From Pseudomonas putida (GTDB taxonomy: Bacteria; Pseudomonadota; Gammaproteobacteria; Pseudomonadales; Pseudomonadaceae), in contig NZ_CP018846.1 in NCBI RefSeq assembly GCF_002025705.1, positions 5,137,501 through 5,201,500 on the forward strand: a DNA stretch of 64,000 nt, read 5' to 3'. The position numbers were made by a program, and so were the translations under genes. Below the pieces are notes generated by a model. That model was not told the origin of the DNA and did not search any database. It saw only the letters and a program-made list of their open reading frames with translations. Below, one piece after another: positions 7,906 to 17,111 of the stretch (position 1 is its first letter; every line of letters begins with the position of its first letter).

Positions 7906-9513
7906 ATGACCGACCAGACTACCCGCCTGCCAGTCCGCCGCGCCCTGATCAGCGTCTCCGACAAGACCGGTATCCTCGAATTCGCCCGTGAGCTGCAACA
8001 GCTCGGTGTCGAGATCCTGTCCACCGGCGGCACCTACAAGCTGCTCAAGGACAACGGTGTGAACGCGGTGGAAGTGGCCGACTACACTGGCTTCGCTGAA
8101 ATGATGGATGGCCGGGTCAAGACCCTGCACCCGAAGATCCACGGTGGCATCCTCGGCCGTCGCGGCACCGACGACGCCATCATGAACGAGCACGGCATCA
8201 AGCCGATCGACCTGGTTGCAGTCAACCTGTACCCGTTCGAAGCCACCATTTCCAAGCCGGGCTGTGACCTGCCGACCGCCATCGAGAACATCGACATCGG
8301 CGGCCCGACCATGGTCCGTTCGGCTGCCAAGAACCACAAGGATGTCGCCATCGTGGTCAACGCCAGCGACTACGCCGGCGTGCTGGAAGGCCTGAAGGCC
8401 GGTGGCCTGACCTACGCCCAGCGCTTCGACCTGATGCTCAAGGCGTTCGAGCACACTGCTGCCTACGACGGCATGATCGCCAACTACATGGGCACCATCG
8501 ACCAGGCCAAAGAGACCCTTTCGACCTCCGCACGCAGCGAATTCCCGCGCACCTTCAACAGCCAGTTCGTCAAGGCCCAGGAAATGCGCTACGGCGAGAA
8601 TCCGCACCAGAGCGCGGCGTTCTACGTTGAAGCGAAGAAAGGCGAAGCCAGCATTTCCACCGCTGTCCAGCTGCAAGGCAAGGAACTGTCGTTCAACAAC
8701 GTGGCCGACACCGACGCCGCGCTGGAGTGCGTGAAGAGCTTCGTCAAGCCGGCCTGCGTCATCGTCAAGCACGCCAACCCGTGCGGCGTCGCCGTTGTGC
8801 CTGAGGACGAAGGCGGCATCCGCAAGGCCTACGACCTGGCCTACGCCACCGACACCGAGTCGGCGTTCGGCGGCATCATCGCCTTCAACCGCGAACTGGA
8901 CGGCGAAACCGCCCAGGCCATCGTCGACCGCCAGTTCGTCGAAGTGATCATCGCGCCGAAAATCTCCCAGGCTGCCCGCGACGTGGTGGCGGCCAAGCAG
9001 AACGTGCGTCTGCTGGAGTGCGGCGAGTGGCCAGCCGAGCGCGCTGCCGGTTGGGACTTCAAGCGCGTCAACGGTGGCCTGCTGGTGCAGAGCCGCGATA
9101 TCGGCATGATCACCGCCGATGACCTGAAGATCGTCACCAAGCGTGCCCCGACCGAGCAAGAAATCCACGACCTGGTGTTTGCCTGGAAAGTGGCCAAGTT
9201 CGTCAAGTCCAACGCCATCGTCTACGCCAAGCAGCGCCAGACCATCGGCGTCGGCGCCGGCCAGATGAGCCGCGTCAACTCCGCCCGCATCGCCGCGATC
9301 AAGGCCGAGCATGCCGGCCTGCAAGTGCAGGGTGCGGTCATGGCGTCGGACGCGTTCTTCCCGTTCCGTGATGGCATCGACAATGCAGCTAAAGTGGGTA
9401 TCAGCGCCGTGATCCAGCCGGGTGGTTCGATGCGTGACGCCGAAGTCATCGCTGCTGCCGACGAAGCCGGCATCGCCATGGTCTTCACCGGCATGCGCCA
9501 CTTCCGCCACTAA
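7906..9513 (+). CDS. purH: Bifunctional AICAR formyltransferase / IMP cyclohydrolase
   Basis: This 535-residue enzyme catalyses the last two steps of IMP synthesis. The N-terminal MGS-like cyclohydrolase domain begins at RRALISVSDKTGILEFA and includes STGGTYKLLKDNGV and KTLHPKIHGGILGRR. The larger AICAR transformylase domain follows, with the catalytic Lys-His pair (K288, H289) in the conserved KHANPCG motif and the C-terminal SDAFFPFRDGID and IQPGGSMRD signatures. The ATG at 7906 is chosen. A TTG four codons earlier is in frame but less likely. purD lies 188 bp downstream across a REP pair, so co-transcription is possible but interrupted by secondary structure. Confidence 0.97.
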   Translation: MTDQTTRLPVRRALISVSDKTGILEFARELQQLGVEILSTGGTYKLLKDNGVNAVEVADYTGFAEMMDGRVKTLHPKIHGGILGRRGTDDAIMNEHGIKPIDLVAVNLYPFEATISKPGCDLPTAIENIDIGGPTMVRSAAKNHKDVAIVVNASDYAGVLEGLKAGGLTYAQRFDLMLKAFEHTAAYDGMIANYMGTIDQAKETLSTSARSEFPRTFNSQFVKAQEMRYGENPHQSAAFYVEAKKGEASISTAVQLQGKELSFNNVADTDAALECVKSFVKPACVIVKHANPCGVAVVPEDEGGIRKAYDLAYATDTESAFGGIIAFNRELDGETAQAIVDRQFVEVIIAPKISQAARDVVAAKQNVRLLECGEWPAERAAGWDFKRVNGGLLVQSRDIGMITADDLKIVTKRAPTEQEIHDLVFAWKVAKFVKSNAIVYAKQRQTIGVGAGQMSRVNSARIAAIKAEHAGLQVQGAVMASDAFFPFRDGIDNAAKVGISAVIQPGGSMRDAEVIAAADEAGIAMVFTGMRHFRH

Positions 9514-9544
9514 TCAGATGCCGGGTCGATCCCCGGCCTTGTTT

Positions 9545-9660
9545 GTGGGAGCGGCCTTGCGTCGCGAAAGGGCTGCGCAGCAGCCCCAGATTTTCAGCTT
9601 CGCAGCAGAAATTGCCGGGGCCGCTTTGCGGCCCTTTCGCGACACAAGGCCGCTCCCACA
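9545..9660. repeat. REP-type palindrome pair between purH and purD
   Basis: GTGGGAGCGGCCTTGCGTCGC at the left end is mirrored by an inverted copy (GCGACACAAGGCCGCTCCCAC) at the right end, about 115 bp in all. The arms carry inner GGGCTGC.GCAGCCC and GGCCGC.GCGGCC stems. This is the paired, inverted arrangement seen repeatedly in this window. Confidence 0.85.
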
Positions 9661-9701
9661 CGAAAACGGGATCGGCGCCAAACAGAATTCGAGGTTTTGA
9701 C

Positions 9702-10997
9702 ATGAAAGTTTTGATCATCGGCAGCGGCGGCCGTGAGCACGCCCTGGCCTGGAAAGTCGCCCAGGACCCACGCGTCGAGAAAGTCTTCGTTGCCCCGGGC
9801 AACGCCGGCACCGCCATCGAAGCCAAGTGCGAGAACGTCGCCATCGACGTCTGCGCCCTGGAGCAACTGGCCGACTTCGCCGAAAAGAACGTCGACCTGA
9901 CCATCGTCGGGCCTGAAGCCCCCCTGGTGATCGGCGTGGTCGACCTGTTCCGCAGCCGCGGTCTGGACTGCTTCGGCCCAACCAAGGGCGCAGCACAGCT
10001 GGAAGGCTCCAAGGCCTTCACCAAGGACTTCCTGGCGCGTCACAAGATCCCGACTGCCGACTACCAGAATTTCACCGAGATCGAGCCGGCCCTGGCCTAC
10101 CTGCAGGAAAAAGGCGCACCGATCGTGATCAAGGCCGATGGCCTGGCTGCGGGCAAGGGCGTGATCGTCGCCATGACCCTGCAGGAAGCCGAAGACGCCG
10201 TGCGTGACATGCTCGCTGGCAATGCCTTCGGCGAAGCCGGTTCGCGCGTGGTCATCGAAGAGTTCCTCGACGGCGAGGAAGCCAGCTTCATCGTCATGGT
10301 CGACGGCCACAACGTGCTGCCAATGGCAACCAGCCAGGACCACAAGCGCGTCGGCGACCAGGATACCGGCCCGAACACTGGCGGCATGGGCGCCTACTCG
10401 CCAGCCCCGGTGGTCACCCCGGACGTTCACCAGCGCGTGATGGACCAGGTGATCTGGCCGACCGTGCGTGGCATGGCCGAAGAAGGCAACGTCTACACCG
10501 GTTTCCTGTATGCCGGCCTGATGATCGACAAGGCGGGCAACCCTAAGGTCATCGAGTTCAACTGCCGCTTCGGCGACCCTGAAACCCAGCCAGTCATGCT
10601 GCGCCTGGAGTCGAGCCTGGTGCTGCTGGTGGAAGCCGCCTTCGCCAAGGCCCTGGACAAGGTCGAAGCGCAGTGGGACCCGCGTCCGAGCCTGGGCGTG
10701 GTGCTGGCTGCCGGCGGTTATCCGGGCGACTACGCCAAAGGTGACGTCATCAATGGCCTGGAAGCTGCGGCCAAGATCGAAGGCAAGGTGTTCCATGCCG
10801 GCACTTCGCTCAAAGACGGCCAGGTCGTCACCAACGGCGGCCGCGTACTCTGCGCCACCGCCATGGGTGCAAGCGTTGCCGATGCCCAGCAACAGGCTTA
10901 CCGCCTGGCCAAGGAAGTGAGCTGGAACGGCAGCTTCTACCGCACCGACATCGGCTACCGGGCCATTGCCCGCGAGCGCGGTGAACACCAGCAGTAA
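9702..10997 (+). CDS. purD: Phosphoribosylamine-glycine ligase (GAR synthetase)
   Basis: This 431-residue ATP-grasp enzyme joins glycine to phosphoribosylamine in purine synthesis. It begins with the conserved MKVLIIGSGGREHALAWKV. The ATP-grasp core has KADGLAAGKGVIVA, the signature PNTGGMGAYSPAP and the metal-binding EFNCRFGDPETQ. The ATG at 9702 is selected because it starts the conserved N-terminus. The open frame extends upstream only through the REP pair, which is not coding. The neighbour upstream is purH and downstream is retS, the order known in Pseudomonas. Confidence 0.97.
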   Translation: MKVLIIGSGGREHALAWKVAQDPRVEKVFVAPGNAGTAIEAKCENVAIDVCALEQLADFAEKNVDLTIVGPEAPLVIGVVDLFRSRGLDCFGPTKGAAQLEGSKAFTKDFLARHKIPTADYQNFTEIEPALAYLQEKGAPIVIKADGLAAGKGVIVAMTLQEAEDAVRDMLAGNAFGEAGSRVVIEEFLDGEEASFIVMVDGHNVLPMATSQDHKRVGDQDTGPNTGGMGAYSPAPVVTPDVHQRVMDQVIWPTVRGMAEEGNVYTGFLYAGLMIDKAGNPKVIEFNCRFGDPETQPVMLRLESSLVLLVEAAFAKALDKVEAQWDPRPSLGVVLAAGGYPGDYAKGDVINGLEAAAKIEGKVFHAGTSLKDGQVVTNGGRVLCATAMGASVADAQQQAYRLAKEVSWNGSFYRTDIGYRAIARERGEHQQ

Positions 10998-11141
10998 GTT
11001 GTACCGGGTTACCGCAGCACGCCAAGGCACTTTGCGTCTGCGGTATCCGGCTCGTCGACAGGGCCCTCTGGGGCCTTGCCTTCGGCTTGGCGCGCCGCGC
11101 ATAGTTAGTATCTGGCACATCGGCTAGGAAGGGATCTCGTA

Positions 11142-13913
11142 GTGCGTCGGCTTCGGATTGCCACAGCTCTGATCGTCAGCTTGCTGACTTTGCTCTGCCT
11201 GTTCCCCGCTTCGGCCGAACAAGGCGGAGGCTGGTCCGTTCTGCTCGATGAACAGGCCAACCTGCAATTGAGCGACGTGCGCTCCGACCGCTATCGCAGC
11301 CAGTTCAGCCCAACCACCCTTGCCGAGCTCGATGCCGCACCGGCCGAACAGGCCCTGTGGTTGCACTACCGCCTGGAACCGGGCGATCAGGAGCAACTGC
11401 TGCGCATCTTCGCCCCCGACCTGTCCCGCCTCGACCTCTATGCCCTGGATGGCGACAGGCTGCTGCGCCAACTGCACCATGGGCGCCAGGCCGGCAACGC
11501 CAGCCCGACCCTGCGCGGCAGCGACCACGTTTTACCCTTGCCCAACAGCCAGCATCCACTGGACATCTACCTGCGCCTGGTCTCGGAGCACCAACTGCGC
11601 CCGGCCATCAGCCTGGAGTCCGCAGCGGTAGCCGCGTCCGACCATAGCCAGCCATTGCTGTTCGGCATGCTGTTCGGCGGCCTGGTGATGCTCATCCTGC
11701 ACAACCTGATCCGCTTCCTCTACACCCGCTCCAGCACCACCTTGTATCTGGCCCTGTATCACGGCCTGATGATGCTCAGCGGCCTGATCCTGCTCAACCT
11801 CAGCGGCCCTTGGTGGCACCTGTGGCACAGTGCACAAACCCCGGCCGCCTACCTGACCCTGGTGCTGGCAGGGCTGTCAGGGCTGTATTTCACCCAGCAT
11901 TTCTTCTCACCCTGCAACTCACCGCGGCTCAACCGCATGCTGCAGGGCGAGATGCTGGTCGCGGCGGTCAGCGGGCTGATCCTGCTGTTCGTCGACACCC
12001 TGCCACTCAACCTGATGACCTATGCCCTGCTGGCCATCGGCAGCGTGAGCATGCTGCTGGCCAGCAGCTACCACTGGTACAAGGGCTATGCGCCTGCGCG
12101 GCTGTTCACCATCGCCATGCTGGTGTTCAACCTTGGCGGCCTGGTGCTGCTGCCCGCCCTGCTCGGCCTGACTCGTGCCTCGACACCCTGGCTGCTGTGC
12201 ATCCTTCTGGGCCTGACGGTGGCCAGTGGCCTGCTGCTCAACCTGGCCGTCAGTGAACGCCTGCGGCGCATGAGCGAAGAACGCTTCAGCGCCAGCCGTG
12301 CCCTGGCTGCCAGCGATGCCGAGATCAACGCCAAGGCGGAGTTCCTGGCGAAGATCAGCCACGAAATCCGCACTCCCATGAACGGTGTGCTAGGCATGAC
12401 CGAACTGCTGCTCGGCACTCCGCTGTCGGTCAAGCAACGCGACTACGTACAGACCATCCACAGCGCCGGCAACGAGCTGCTGACACTGATCAACGAGATT
12501 CTCGACATCTCCAAGCTCGAATCCCGGCAGATCGAACTGGATGACGTGCAGTTCGACCTCAACGCCCTGATCGAAGACTGCCTGAACATTTTCCGCGCCA
12601 AGGCCGAGCAGCAGAACATCGAGCTGATCAGCTTCACCCAGCCGCAGGTACCACGGGTCATCAGTGGCGACCCGACGCGCCTGCGCCAGGCGCTGTCGAG
12701 CCTGCTGGAAAACGCCCTGAAGAACACCTCGCAGGGCGAGATCCTGCTGGTGGTGGCACTGGACCAGCGCGGCGAGATCCCACGCCTGCGCATTGCCGTG
12801 CAGGACAGTGGCGAGCCGCTGCCAGCTGCCGAGCGCGAAGCCCTGCTGCAGGCCGAACTGCATAGCCACCACTTCCTCTCCAGCAACAAGCTCGGTGGCC
12901 ACCTCGGGCTGGTCATCGCCAAACAGCTGATCGGCCTGATGCAAGGTGAGTTCGGCATCAAGAGCAGTACCAGCATGGGCAATACCCTGTGGCTGACCTT
13001 GCCGCTCGACCCGTCACGCCTTGAGCAGCCACCGGCAGACCTCGACGGCCCACTGCGCGACGCCCGGGTGCTGGTGGTGGACGACAACGACACCTGTCGC
13101 AAGGTGCTGGTACAGCAGTGCAGCGCCTGGGGCATGAATGTCAGTGCAGTGCCGTCCGGCAAGGAAGCGCTGGCCCTGCTGCGCACCAAGGCACACCTGC
13201 GCGACTACTTCGACGCCGTGTTGCTGGACCAGAACATGCCCGGCATGACCGGGATGCAGCTGGCGGCCAAGATCAAGGAAGACCCGAGCCTGAACCACGA
13301 CATCCTGGTGGTGATGCTCACCGGCATCAGCAACGCGCCCAGCAAGGTCATCGCGCGCAACGCCGGGGTCAAGCGCATTCTCGCCAAGCCGGTGGCCGGC
13401 TATACGCTGAAGACCACCCTGGCCGAAGAACTGGCCCAGCGCGGCCGCGAGCAGGCCGTCCCGGCACCGCTGCCCGGCGCACCTGGTGTGCTTGAGCTGC
13501 CGAACGACTTCCGCGTACTGGTGGCCGAAGACAACAGCATCTCGACCAAGGTCATCCGCGGCATGCTTGGCAAGCTCAACCTGGAGCCCGATACCGCCAG
13601 CAACGGCGAGGAGGCCTTGCAGGCGATGAAGGCGCAGCGTTACGACCTGGTGCTGATGGACTGCGAAATGCCGGTGCTGGACGGATTCTCCGCGACCCAG
13701 CAGCTGCGTGCCTGGGAAACCAGCAACCAGCGCCAACGCACCCCGGTGGTGGCGCTCACCGCGCATATACTGGCAGAGCACAAGGAACGCGCGCGGCTGG
13801 CCGGCATGGACGGGCACATGGCCAAGCCGGTGGAGCTGTCGCAGTTGCGCGAGTTGATCCAGTACTGGGCCAACCAACGCGAAGCCAAGGCAGACCCTGC
13901 GCACACCTCGTAA
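11142..13913 (+). CDS. retS: Hybrid sensor kinase RetS (7TM-DISM, histidine kinase, two receivers)
   Basis: This 923-residue protein starts at a GTG preceded by AGGAAGGG. A signal peptide (about residues 1-27) leads to a periplasmic 7TMR-DISMED2-type domain (about 30-165). Seven hydrophobic segments follow (about 175-385). The HisKA domain has His407 in AKISHEIRTPMNGVLGM. An ATPase-like domain runs from about 515 to 630. Two receivers follow: the first has VLVVDDND and phospho-acceptor Asp696 (LLDQNMPG), the second has VLVAEDNS and Asp840 (LMDCEMPVLDG). There is no HPt domain. This architecture, and the position right after purD, match RetS, which in P. aeruginosa binds and restrains GacS and so controls the acute/biofilm switch. 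The ATPase G boxes look degenerate (DSGEPLP, GGHLGLVI). Confidence 0.85.
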   Translation: MRRLRIATALIVSLLTLLCLFPASAEQGGGWSVLLDEQANLQLSDVRSDRYRSQFSPTTLAELDAAPAEQALWLHYRLEPGDQEQLLRIFAPDLSRLDLYALDGDRLLRQLHHGRQAGNASPTLRGSDHVLPLPNSQHPLDIYLRLVSEHQLRPAISLESAAVAASDHSQPLLFGMLFGGLVMLILHNLIRFLYTRSSTTLYLALYHGLMMLSGLILLNLSGPWWHLWHSAQTPAAYLTLVLAGLSGLYFTQHFFSPCNSPRLNRMLQGEMLVAAVSGLILLFVDTLPLNLMTYALLAIGSVSMLLASSYHWYKGYAPARLFTIAMLVFNLGGLVLLPALLGLTRASTPWLLCILLGLTVASGLLLNLAVSERLRRMSEERFSASRALAASDAEINAKAEFLAKISHEIRTPMNGVLGMTELLLGTPLSVKQRDYVQTIHSAGNELLTLINEILDISKLESRQIELDDVQFDLNALIEDCLNIFRAKAEQQNIELISFTQPQVPRVISGDPTRLRQALSSLLENALKNTSQGEILLVVALDQRGEIPRLRIAVQDSGEPLPAAEREALLQAELHSHHFLSSNKLGGHLGLVIAKQLIGLMQGEFGIKSSTSMGNTLWLTLPLDPSRLEQPPADLDGPLRDARVLVVDDNDTCRKVLVQQCSAWGMNVSAVPSGKEALALLRTKAHLRDYFDAVLLDQNMPGMTGMQLAAKIKEDPSLNHDILVVMLTGISNAPSKVIARNAGVKRILAKPVAGYTLKTTLAEELAQRGREQAVPAPLPGAPGVLELPNDFRVLVAEDNSISTKVIRGMLGKLNLEPDTASNGEEALQAMKAQRYDLVLMDCEMPVLDGFSATQQLRAWETSNQRQRTPVVALTAHILAEHKERARLAGMDGHMAKPVELSQLRELIQYWANQREAKADPAHTS

Positions 13914-13930
13914 CCAAACCGGTCGCTCAG

Positions 13931-14047
13931 TGTAGGAGCGGCCTTGTGTCGCGAAAGGGGCGCGTAGCGGCCCCAGGTTTTCAGCTTCGCTGCCGAAATT
14001 GCCGGGGCCGCTCTGCGGCCCTTTCGCGACACAAGGCCGCTCCTACA
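13931..14047. repeat. REP-type palindrome pair after retS
   Basis: TGTAGGAGCGGCCTTGTGTCG at the left is mirrored by the reverse complement at the right, ending GGCCGCTCCTACA. The spacing and inner sequence (TTTTCAGCTTCGCTGC, CCGGGGCCGC) are almost identical to the pair between purH and purD. Confidence 0.85.
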
Positions 14048-14076
14048 CACCACCCTTATCCCTCAAGGATCATCCC

Positions 14077-14673
14077 ATGCTCCATGAGTTGTTCAGTGTG
14101 TACCTGAAGATGCTGGTGCTCTACAGCCCGTTCTTCGTGCTGTCGTGCTTTATCAGCCTGACGCGCGGTCACTCCAGCAAAGAGCGCAAACAACTGGCTT
14201 GGAAGGTCGCCTTCGCCGCCCTGGTGGCCAGCGTGCTACTCTATCTGTTCGGGCGGGTGATCTTCGGCATCTTCGGCATCACCGCCGACGCCTTCCGTAT
14301 CGGTGCCGGCAGCGTGCTGTTCATCTCGGCGTTGGGCATGGCCCAGGGCAAACCGGCCGTGCAGGCCGACAACGTACAGCAGGACGTGACCATCGTGCCG
14401 CTGACCATTCCGCTCACCGTGGGCCCCGGCACCATCGGTGCACTGCTGGTGATGGGCGTGGGCCAGCCACACTGGGACGACAAGCTGCTGGCCATCGTCA
14501 GCATCGCGCTGGCCAGCTTCACCGTAGGCCTGGTGCTCTACCTTTCGCACGGCATCGAGAAACTGCTCGGTGACCAGGGCCTGCAGATCGTCAGCCGTCT
14601 GATGGGGCTGTTCGTCTGCGCCCTGGCGGCGCAGATCATCTTCACCGGGATCAAGGGCTACCTGGTCAGCTAG
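14077..14673 (+). CDS. MarC-family integral membrane protein
   Basis: This 198-residue protein is predicted to have six membrane segments. It resembles the MarC/UPF0056 family of small inner-membrane proteins. Visible signatures are the N-terminal LYSPFFVLSCFISLTRGHS and the middle VPLTIPLTVGPGTIGALLVMG, which corresponds to the family's conserved P-x-A-x-P-x-T-x-GPG-type segment. The molecular role of this family is not known, and the old link to multiple antibiotic resistance was not sustained. The ATG at 14077 gives the typical length of about 200 residues. The frame upstream runs into the REP pair. The gene converges on cobJ. Confidence 0.85.
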   Translation: MLHELFSVYLKMLVLYSPFFVLSCFISLTRGHSSKERKQLAWKVAFAALVASVLLYLFGRVIFGIFGITADAFRIGAGSVLFISALGMAQGKPAVQADNVQQDVTIVPLTIPLTVGPGTIGALLVMGVGQPHWDDKLLAIVSIALASFTVGLVLYLSHGIEKLLGDQGLQIVSRLMGLFVCALAAQIIFTGIKGYLVS

Positions 14674-14682
14674 CCCCTGAGC

Positions 14683-16389
14683 TCAAGGCGCGACCGGGTA
14701 CCAGCGCGGGGTGTAGACCCATTGCTCGCCATTGGCACGGTCGAAGGTGCAGGTCGTGGACGAACCGACCAGCACCATCGTGCGCATGTCGACCATCTCC
14801 GGCGTCAGCTCGGCCAGGGTCACTACCCTCAGCGTCTGCCCCGGCCGGCCGATGTCGCGCCCCAGTACCACCGGCGTCTGCCCATCCCGGTGCCGGCGCA
14901 CGACCTCCAGTGCCGTGCCCAGCTGGTGTGGCCTGGACTTGGAGATCGGATTGTAGAAGGCCAACACCAGGTCGGCCTGGGCTGCCAGGTCCAGGCGTTT
15001 CTCGATGATCGACCACGGCTTGAGGTTGTCCGACAGCGACATCACGCAGAAGTCATGCCCCAACGGCGCACCGGCTTGCGCGGCGGTCGCCAGCGAAGCC
15101 GAGACGCCCGGCAGGATTTCAAGGTCGACGCGGTGCCACGCGGGGTCGCTTGCCCCATGCAGGGCTTCGAGCACCGCCGCCGCCATGGCGAATACTCCCG
15201 GGTCGCCCGAAGACACCACCACCACCGAACGGCCCTGAGCTGCCAGCTCGAAGGCATGCCGGGCACGCTGCATCTCTTCACGGTTGTCGGTGCAGTGCTG
15301 CACCTGATCGTCACGGAATGGCCCCGCCATGCGCACGTAGGTCTCGTAGCCGAGAATGTCCTCGGCACGCGCCAGCTCGGCTTTTACCGCCGGCACCATC
15401 AGCTCGGCAGCACCAGGCCCCAGGCCGATCACCGCCAGGCGGCCACGCTTGCGACCCAGGCGAGCCGTGTCGACCGGCACTGCGGCCGATGCGATGACCA
15501 GGCCCGGCTGCTCGATCAGGCGAGCTTCGGGCAAAGCCTCGGCCACCATGCTGGCCAGCGTGCCGTGCATTGCCGCGAAGCGCAGCACAACGCCCAGCTC
15601 CGCGGCGGCCTCGTGCAAGGACGGCTCGGCCATTGCCTGATCGGCGACCAGCAGGCAAGCCAGCGAGGGCTCGGCAATGCCGGCCTCACGCAAGGCGCCA
15701 CGCACCTGCTCGGCCAGCCCGGGGCCGCCTGCAGCCAGAGCCACCACCACGGAACGCGGGTGGATCAACAGCTCATCACGGCTGGCCTCGCGTGCGTCAC
15801 AGCCGACATGGATGGTACGCCTGGCTGCGTCACTGGCCGGCAGTTGAACCTGCTCAAGCCAAGGCGCGTCACCCTCGATACGCACGCTTTCACCGGCCAG
15901 TAGATCGGAGACAAAACGCTTGCCCTGCTCCAGGTCCGCCAGGGCATAGCCTTCTGGCGGGTTGAGCAGGCAGGTGCCGAAGCGCAGTTCACCACTGGTG
16001 GTGATCGCTGCAGCCACACCCAGCGCCTCGCCGAGTTCGCGCGCCATGACGTTGACCCCGCTCAGGCCACCCAACAGCGGCACCACCGCGCTACCGTCCT
16101 CGGCCACGGCCAGTACGGGCGGCTCTGCACCTTTCTCATCGAGCAGGCTGGCCAGGCTGCGAATGACGATACCGGCGGCGCACAGCGCGATGATCGGCGT
16201 GGCCTGCTGGTACAGCGATCGCAGGGTATCGCCGAAGCCGTCGTAATACTGATCGGCGCCCTCGACCCGGCCACGCAGGCCATGAATCGTCGCCTGTGGA
16301 TAACGCTGCTGTATACGCTGCGCCGTGGCCAGGCTGCCGGCCCCAAGAATGACGATGGCCGGTGCCTGTTGACTGTTCAACCCTGCCAT
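14683..16389 (-). CDS. cobJ: CbiG-CobJ fusion: precorrin-3B C17-methyltransferase with N-terminal CbiG-like half
   Basis: This 568-residue cobalamin enzyme has two halves. Residues about 10-135 match the CbiG N-terminal domain (GLSGVNVMARELGEALG and the AAITTSGE segment). Residues about 195-310 match the CbiG C-terminal/CobE domain (IHVGCDAREASRDELL). Residues about 316-568 are a tetrapyrrole methylase (LAVIGLGPGAAELMVPAVKAEL, VSSGDPGVFAMAAAVLEAL, ILPGVSASLATAAQAGAPLG) of the CobJ/CbiH type. CobJ methylates C17 and drives ring contraction in corrin synthesis. CbiG is best known from the anaerobic route, where it opens the lactone of cobalt-precorrin-5A. The gene overlaps cobI by 13 bases and ends the leftward operon cobG-cobH-cobI-cobJ. 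Confidence 0.93.
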   Translation of the reverse strand: MAGLNSQQAPAIVILGAGSLATAQRIQQRYPQATIHGLRGRVEGADQYYDGFGDTLRSLYQQATPIIALCAAGIVIRSLASLLDEKGAEPPVLAVAEDGSAVVPLLGGLSGVNVMARELGEALGVAAAITTSGELRFGTCLLNPPEGYALADLEQGKRFVSDLLAGESVRIEGDAPWLEQVQLPASDAARRTIHVGCDAREASRDELLIHPRSVVVALAAGGPGLAEQVRGALREAGIAEPSLACLLVADQAMAEPSLHEAAAELGVVLRFAAMHGTLASMVAEALPEARLIEQPGLVIASAAVPVDTARLGRKRGRLAVIGLGPGAAELMVPAVKAELARAEDILGYETYVRMAGPFRDDQVQHCTDNREEMQRARHAFELAAQGRSVVVVSSGDPGVFAMAAAVLEALHGASDPAWHRVDLEILPGVSASLATAAQAGAPLGHDFCVMSLSDNLKPWSIIEKRLDLAAQADLVLAFYNPISKSRPHQLGTALEVVRRHRDGQTPVVLGRDIGRPGQTLRVVTLAELTPEMVDMRTMVLVGSSTTCTFDRANGEQWVYTPRWYPVAP

Positions 16390-17111
16390 TTTTCCCCCGG
16401 CACGATGATCAGCGAGAAGTACGGCGACGACTGCGGGTCTACCTGATCCAGCGGCACGATCTTCTGGTTGGCCATGGTCGCCCGCTCGACATACAGCGCG
16501 CGCCCGTCCAGGCCCAGCTCGCCCAGCACCTGGCGTACCTTGGGGAAGTTGCGGCCAAGCTTCATGATCACCGCCGCATCGGCATCTGCCAGGCGGCGCT
16601 TGAGCTCTTCGGCAGGCAGCACGCCCGACAGCACCGACAGGCTCTGGTTGCGATACACCAGCGGCGCACCCAATACCGAGGCGCCGCCGAGCATCGAGCA
16701 GACGCCCGGGACCACTTCGGCTTCATGCTGCTGGGCGAGGCGGTCGTGCAGGTACATGTACGACCCGTAGAAGAACGGGTCACCTTCGCAGATCACGGCC
16801 ACATCGCGACCGGCATCCAGATGCTCGGCCACCTGCACGGCAGCCTCATCGTAGAAATCGCTGATCACCTGCTCGTAGGACAATGGCGCGGGCAGCACCT
16901 CGGTGGTCACCGGGTACACCAGCGGTAACAGGGTCTGCTCGGCCTGCAGGTGCGCCTCGATGATACCGAAGGCGTTGCCGCGCTTGCCCTTGGCCACGAA
17001 ATACGCCACCACGGGCGACTCGCGCAGCAGGCGCAGCGCCTTGACGGTGATCAGTTCAGGGTCGCCGGGGCCTACGCCCAGGCCTAGCAGACGTCCGCGC
17101 GGCGCCATCAT
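16377..17111 (-). CDS. cobI: Precorrin-2 C20-methyltransferase
   Basis: This 244-residue tetrapyrrole methylase transfers a methyl group to C20 of precorrin-2. It contains the SAM-site motifs LLGLGVGPGDPELITVKALR near the N-terminus and VICEGDPFFYGSYMYLHDRL in the middle. PGVCSMLGGASVLGAPL and VLPAEELKRRLADADAAVIMKLG follow, all typical of CobI/CbiL. Its start overlaps the end of cobH by four bases (ATGA), so the two are probably translationally coupled. The length is normal. Confidence 0.95.
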   Translation of the reverse strand: MMAPRGRLLGLGVGPGDPELITVKALRLLRESPVVAYFVAKGKRGNAFGIIEAHLQAEQTLLPLVYPVTTEVLPAPLSYEQVISDFYDEAAVQVAEHLDAGRDVAVICEGDPFFYGSYMYLHDRLAQQHEAEVVPGVCSMLGGASVLGAPLVYRNQSLSVLSGVLPAEELKRRLADADAAVIMKLGRNFPKVRQVLGELGLDGRALYVERATMANQKIVPLDQVDPQSSPYFSLIIVPGEKWQG

